6,530 nucleotides of DNA, taken from the NCBI GenBank assembly GCA_023266075.1, contig JAHFRX010000084.1, positions 1-6,530 on the forward strand, given 5' to 3'. Positions within the stretch are counted from its first letter, which is position 1; the number at the start of each line of letters is the position of its first letter. Below the pieces are notes generated by a model that worked only from the letters and a program-made list of their open reading frames with translations, was not told the origin of the DNA and did not search any database. This stretch comes from Legionellaceae bacterium (GTDB lineage Bacteria > Pseudomonadota > Gammaproteobacteria > Legionellales > Legionellaceae). The translations under genes were made by a program, and so were the position numbers. Positions 4,264 to 6,530 of this stretch are shown piece by piece.

Positions 4264-6530
4264 TTACGCCGGAGGGATACCTCGTGCGTCTGTGACGCCC
4301 GTCGGTAAGCCTGAGTTTCCTCCTGGACAGAATGTGATTTGGTAGCTTGTATAAAGTTGTGTATTTCCGTCAGTATTGCATTGAAACGAGCTGGCTGTGT
4401 CGTCAAATTGATACACATAGGTCGTTGGACATCCATTTTTCAACCACGTGACAGCTTCTTCAATGGTGTAGTTGACAGAGGCTAGGCTAGGTGAGTTCGT
4501 TGTCCATAACGTGTTGGTTCCGGTTCCCGGCCAATTTGCGCTGCCACCACCGCAAGGTGTGTTGGCCGTTGTCATTGTCCAATCGACGCATCCACAGCAT
4601 GCTTGATATTCAGCGTTGGTTAAATTTCCGAGATTGCATGAGTTGGCTGAGCCGAGACTTTTATCGTACACACAACCAATCATGACGGTATAATCGTTTG
4701 GAGGGCCATACGCGACCGTAGAAGTGCTGGTAATCGGCGTGCTCATACCATATATGCTGTATAAATTTTGAGTCCCCCATTGTGATGTGGCGGTATAGCC
4801 GGTGTAATTTGTTAGTGTGGAGAAGGCTAAAAAATCACCTAATTTTCTGTTGATTTTATCAGGATTCGTCGGTGGTGGTACGTCATATGCCATGCCGCAT
4901 AACTGTGGTAGAGAGGAGGTTGTGCAAGCATTGTCATTACCCGGGGTCACCCAATAGAAATCGCTGTTGACGTTACTGATTCCTGTGAGTGTTGCACTTG
5001 GATCGAATTTCCAAGGGCAGCCGGCTAATAAAGAGCTGTCGGCGGGTTGAATAACGGCTCCTGCACCGGAACACGTATAAACATCGTTTGGATTTCCGGG
5101 AGAGCTACCGACCTGGTTTTGACCCAGTGGTCCAAATGCTTTCATTTCTACAGGTACATTCATACCATTGATGATAGAGACATCGTATACACCATCAGCA
5201 CCTGCCGTAGGTTCAATGGTTTGCTCGATTTTGGTGTATGGCGGAAGCGGCATAGACAGTGTGGCAGTACCAGCAACACACGTTGCGGAATTAGGGAGTG
5301 TCGCGCAAGTTCCTGTTGCACATACAAATTGCCCACCATTCATGCTACAACCTGTGCGAGGCCACAATGCACCATTAATATAGCTAGTAAAGGCTAAGTC
5401 GATCGTACTCGGTGCTTGACCTGGAACTTGTGCTGCTAAATGATAAGAAGAAGCGGGCGCACCCGTAGGATTAGCGATGAGATTGGGGTCAGCAGTCGCA
5501 TCTCCACTTGTTCCTGCAGCGTTACCGATACCATACCAGACATCAAAATCACACTGATTGACGAAGTAAAAGTGATGTGTGGACTGTTGATTGGTGCTCA
5601 CTGTTGCAGAAGTGGTGGCACTTGCTTCGGTACCACCACTGGGAGAGGCGGGTGTGACTTTTGCGGTAATCGTTAAATTTGTAGTCGTAGCAGGAATCAC
5701 TGATGCTGTGACATCACAATGCTCACCTGCAGCAATCGTATTGAATGAACATTCGTCATAGATATTATTGGTTGTAATGGTTGCACTTCCGCTGGTTGCG
5801 TTGATGCCGACATTGCCTAGAACAACGGATGACTCAGGGGCGCATTCGTTGGTGACTCTAAATTTTACAACATTATCTGCGTAGACGTAGGTACTTGCAG
5901 GTAGGGGTAACATCGGTGAAATACTGATACTTGTGCATGAACCCGTGTTGTGCTGAATCGAAAATGTTTTTTGTGGTGCGGCAGAAGCTTCGCTACAGGT
6001 TACTGTGCCAGTGAGACTCACACTGCCAGAACTTGCAGTAAGGCCTGTTAGTTGGCCGTATAGATAACAGCTATCACTTGGATTAATAGGCACCTTACTG
6101 CCGGATGTTCCACAAGTGCTTTGTTGGCTTGTGGTGGAAATTTGACCTGCACTGGATGGATTTAATGTAAAACCTGTTGAGTTTGCAAAACAATTCGTTA
6201 ATTGTGTATTACCCGTATTGGTAAATTTTGCTGTGACATAAGGCGCCTCATTGTCATAAAAAACAGTGGGAAAAGGCTCAGGTTGCGTGAAGCTTCCACT
6301 CAATGCGATGACAGGGTCGGTCACTATCGATGCAACTGTTGGGTTAGACGCTCCTTGTGCGCAATGCATGATAGAGGAGAGTGTGAAATTACCTGTGGTA
6401 TAAGGGCCTGAGAGTTGCCCTGACACGGTACATGAATTTCCTGGTGTTGTCGTGGTCAAGTTGATGGGTTGATCAGCTGTTCCACAATGATTGTCGGTGA
6501 GTGATAAGGCGGCTCTTGAAGCAGGGAGTA
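4264..6530 (-). CDS. Multidomain Cys-rich protein with C-terminal thaumatin-like domain (5' partial)
   Basis: The frame is open to the right edge (754 residues visible, numbered from codon 6526-6528), so the start and any signal peptide are missing. An apparent start at 6457-6459 is an internal TTG inside a repeat and should not be used. Residues 1 to about 315 are Thr/Ser/Gly/Asn-rich with few charges and comprise at least three beta-rich modules of about 120 aa with regularly placed cysteines. Residues 319-737 form a thaumatin-like domain: HFYFVNQCDFDVWYG at the start; WPRTGC (389-394) and CATGTC (403-408), which correspond to the plant RTGC and CxTGDC signature; VYDVSIINGMNVP (447-459); CCGC (644-647); and the family ending CPTTYVYQFDD...FC-PGG (700-737). 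The domain holds 18 cysteines, whereas plant members usually have 16, and it is longer than the roughly 200-aa plant domain. Disulfide richness implies an exported, periplasmic or surface protein. Plant members bind or degrade beta-glucans; the bacterial role is unknown. By eye it looks richer in G+C than gltX. Confidence 0.85.
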   Translation of the reverse strand, partial: LPASRAALSLTDNHCGTADQPINLTTTTPGNSCTVSGQLSGPYTTGNFTLSSIMHCAQGASNPTVASIVTDPVIALSGSFTQPEPFPTVFYDNEAPYVTAKFTNTGNTQLTNCFANSTGFTLNPSSAGQISTTSQQSTCGTSGSKVPINPSDSCYLYGQLTGLTASSGSVSLTGTVTCSEASAAPQKTFSIQHNTGSCTSISISPMLPLPASTYVYADNVVKFRVTNECAPESSVVLGNVGINATSGSATITTNNIYDECSFNTIAAGEHCDVTASVIPATTTNLTITAKVTPASPSGGTEASATTSATVSTNQQSTHHFYFVNQCDFDVWYGIGNAAGTSGDATADPNLIANPTGAPASSYHLAAQVPGQAPSTIDLAFTSYINGALWPRTGCSMNGGQFVCATGTCATLPNSATCVAGTATLSMPLPPYTKIEQTIEPTAGADGVYDVSIINGMNVPVEMKAFGPLGQNQVGSSPGNPNDVYTCSGAGAVIQPADSSLLAGCPWKFDPSATLTGISNVNSDFYWVTPGNDNACTTSSLPQLCGMAYDVPPPTNPDKINRKLGDFLAFSTLTNYTGYTATSQWGTQNLYSIYGMSTPITSTSTVAYGPPNDYTVMIGCVYDKSLGSANSCNLGNLTNAEYQACCGCVDWTMTTANTPCGGGSANWPGTGTNTLWTTNSPSLASVNYTIEEAVTWLKNGCPTTYVYQFDDTASSFQCNTDGNTQLYTSYQITFCPGGNSGLPTGVTDARGIPPA
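4318..5574 (-). other. Thaumatin-like domain of the minus-strand gene
   Basis: This covers visible residues 319-737 of the partial protein. Of the acidic-cleft residues known in plant antifungal members, a Glu (E435 in KIEQTI) and an Asp (D449 in VYDVS) appear in place. The Asp of the plant VDGFN motif is Asn here (N454), and the Asp of the TGDC signature is Thr (T407). The alignment was made by eye from family motifs, so individual residue matches are inference. Confidence 0.75.
5665..6495 (-). repeat. Tandem degenerate ~120-aa Cys-containing modules
   Basis: Three equivalent cysteine pairs recur at a protein-level period of 124 then 121 residues: C15/C33, C139/C154 and C260/C271 of the visible protein. 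The first two modules are clearly alike: HCGT...NSCTVSGQLSG...HC against TCGT...DSCYLYGQLTG...TC. The third keeps the first pair (CSFNTIAAGEHCDVTASV) and the strand-rich pattern, but not the last Cys. VTAKFTNTGN and VVKFRVTNEC begin modules two and three, suggesting Ig-like beta-sandwich folds. More copies may lie beyond the right edge. Confidence 0.65.

Noticed and set aside
4264..4320. C-terminal Dot/Icm secretion signal on the thaumatin-like protein
   Set aside because: The tail after the last domain cysteine is short, Gly/Pro-rich and has no glutamate-rich block. The many cysteines fit export through the envelope better than cytosolic effector translocation.
4008..4436. 142-codon minus-strand open frame across the gltX end
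   Set aside because: It overlaps two well-supported genes in another frame, shows no recognisable motif and has no convincing ribosome site; it is a shadow frame.
5047..5676. Several plus-strand open frames inside the thaumatin-like gene
   Set aside because: They are antisense to a strongly supported coding region, their Arg/Cys-rich translations look like reverse-frame artefacts, and they lack family motifs.
6457..6459. TTG as the start of the thaumatin-like gene
   Set aside because: The same frame stays open for 23 more codons to the window edge, and that stretch (containing HCGT) matches an internal repeat, so the gene begins beyond the window.
1..6530. Mobile element, CRISPR array, tRNA or phage-defence system
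   Set aside because: No transposase or integrase motif, direct-repeat array, tRNA-like fold or defence-gene domain was seen; coding sequences fill almost the whole window.

Overview
The window looks like a chromosomal segment of a gammaproteobacterium, most likely from the Legionella/Coxiella group (Legionellales). That placement rests on a BarA/LetS-type hybrid sensor kinase, a compact Gram-negative GluRS, the start of a PPi-type phosphofructokinase, and a moderate, AT-leaning base composition. It is inference; no rRNA or other marker gene is present.

Layout from left to right. Bases 1-67 (minus) hold the first 22 codons of a phosphofructokinase whose N-terminus resembles the pyrophosphate-dependent family. 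Immediately upstream of it on the same strand is a complete BarA/GacS/LetS-like tripartite hybrid histidine kinase (79-2784, minus); the two genes are 11 nt apart and probably form an operon. An 85-nt divergent intergenic region (2785-2869) carries two candidate sigma-70 promoters facing opposite ways and sharing almost the same -10 bases. Next comes gltX, glutamyl-tRNA synthetase (2870-4261, plus). A large gene on the minus strand (4264 to beyond the right edge) converges on gltX with only 2 nt between the stop codons. It encodes a Cys/Thr/Ser-rich protein with at least three tandem beta-rich modules followed by a C-terminal thaumatin-like domain; its N-terminus lies outside the window.

Functionally, the kinase would work with a GacA/UvrY/LetA-type response regulator (not in the window), which in relatives controls CsrA-titrating small RNAs and so carbon flux and lifestyle switching. 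Its apparent co-transcription with a glycolytic gene is therefore suggestive. gltX is housekeeping. The thaumatin-like protein is the accessory-looking gene and the most unusual item. I see no mobile element, CRISPR array, tRNA or rRNA gene, and no clear new multi-gene system. The points worth following are the multidomain thaumatin protein, the perfect inverted repeat at the end of gltX, the overlapping divergent promoters, and the kinase's atypical G2 box.
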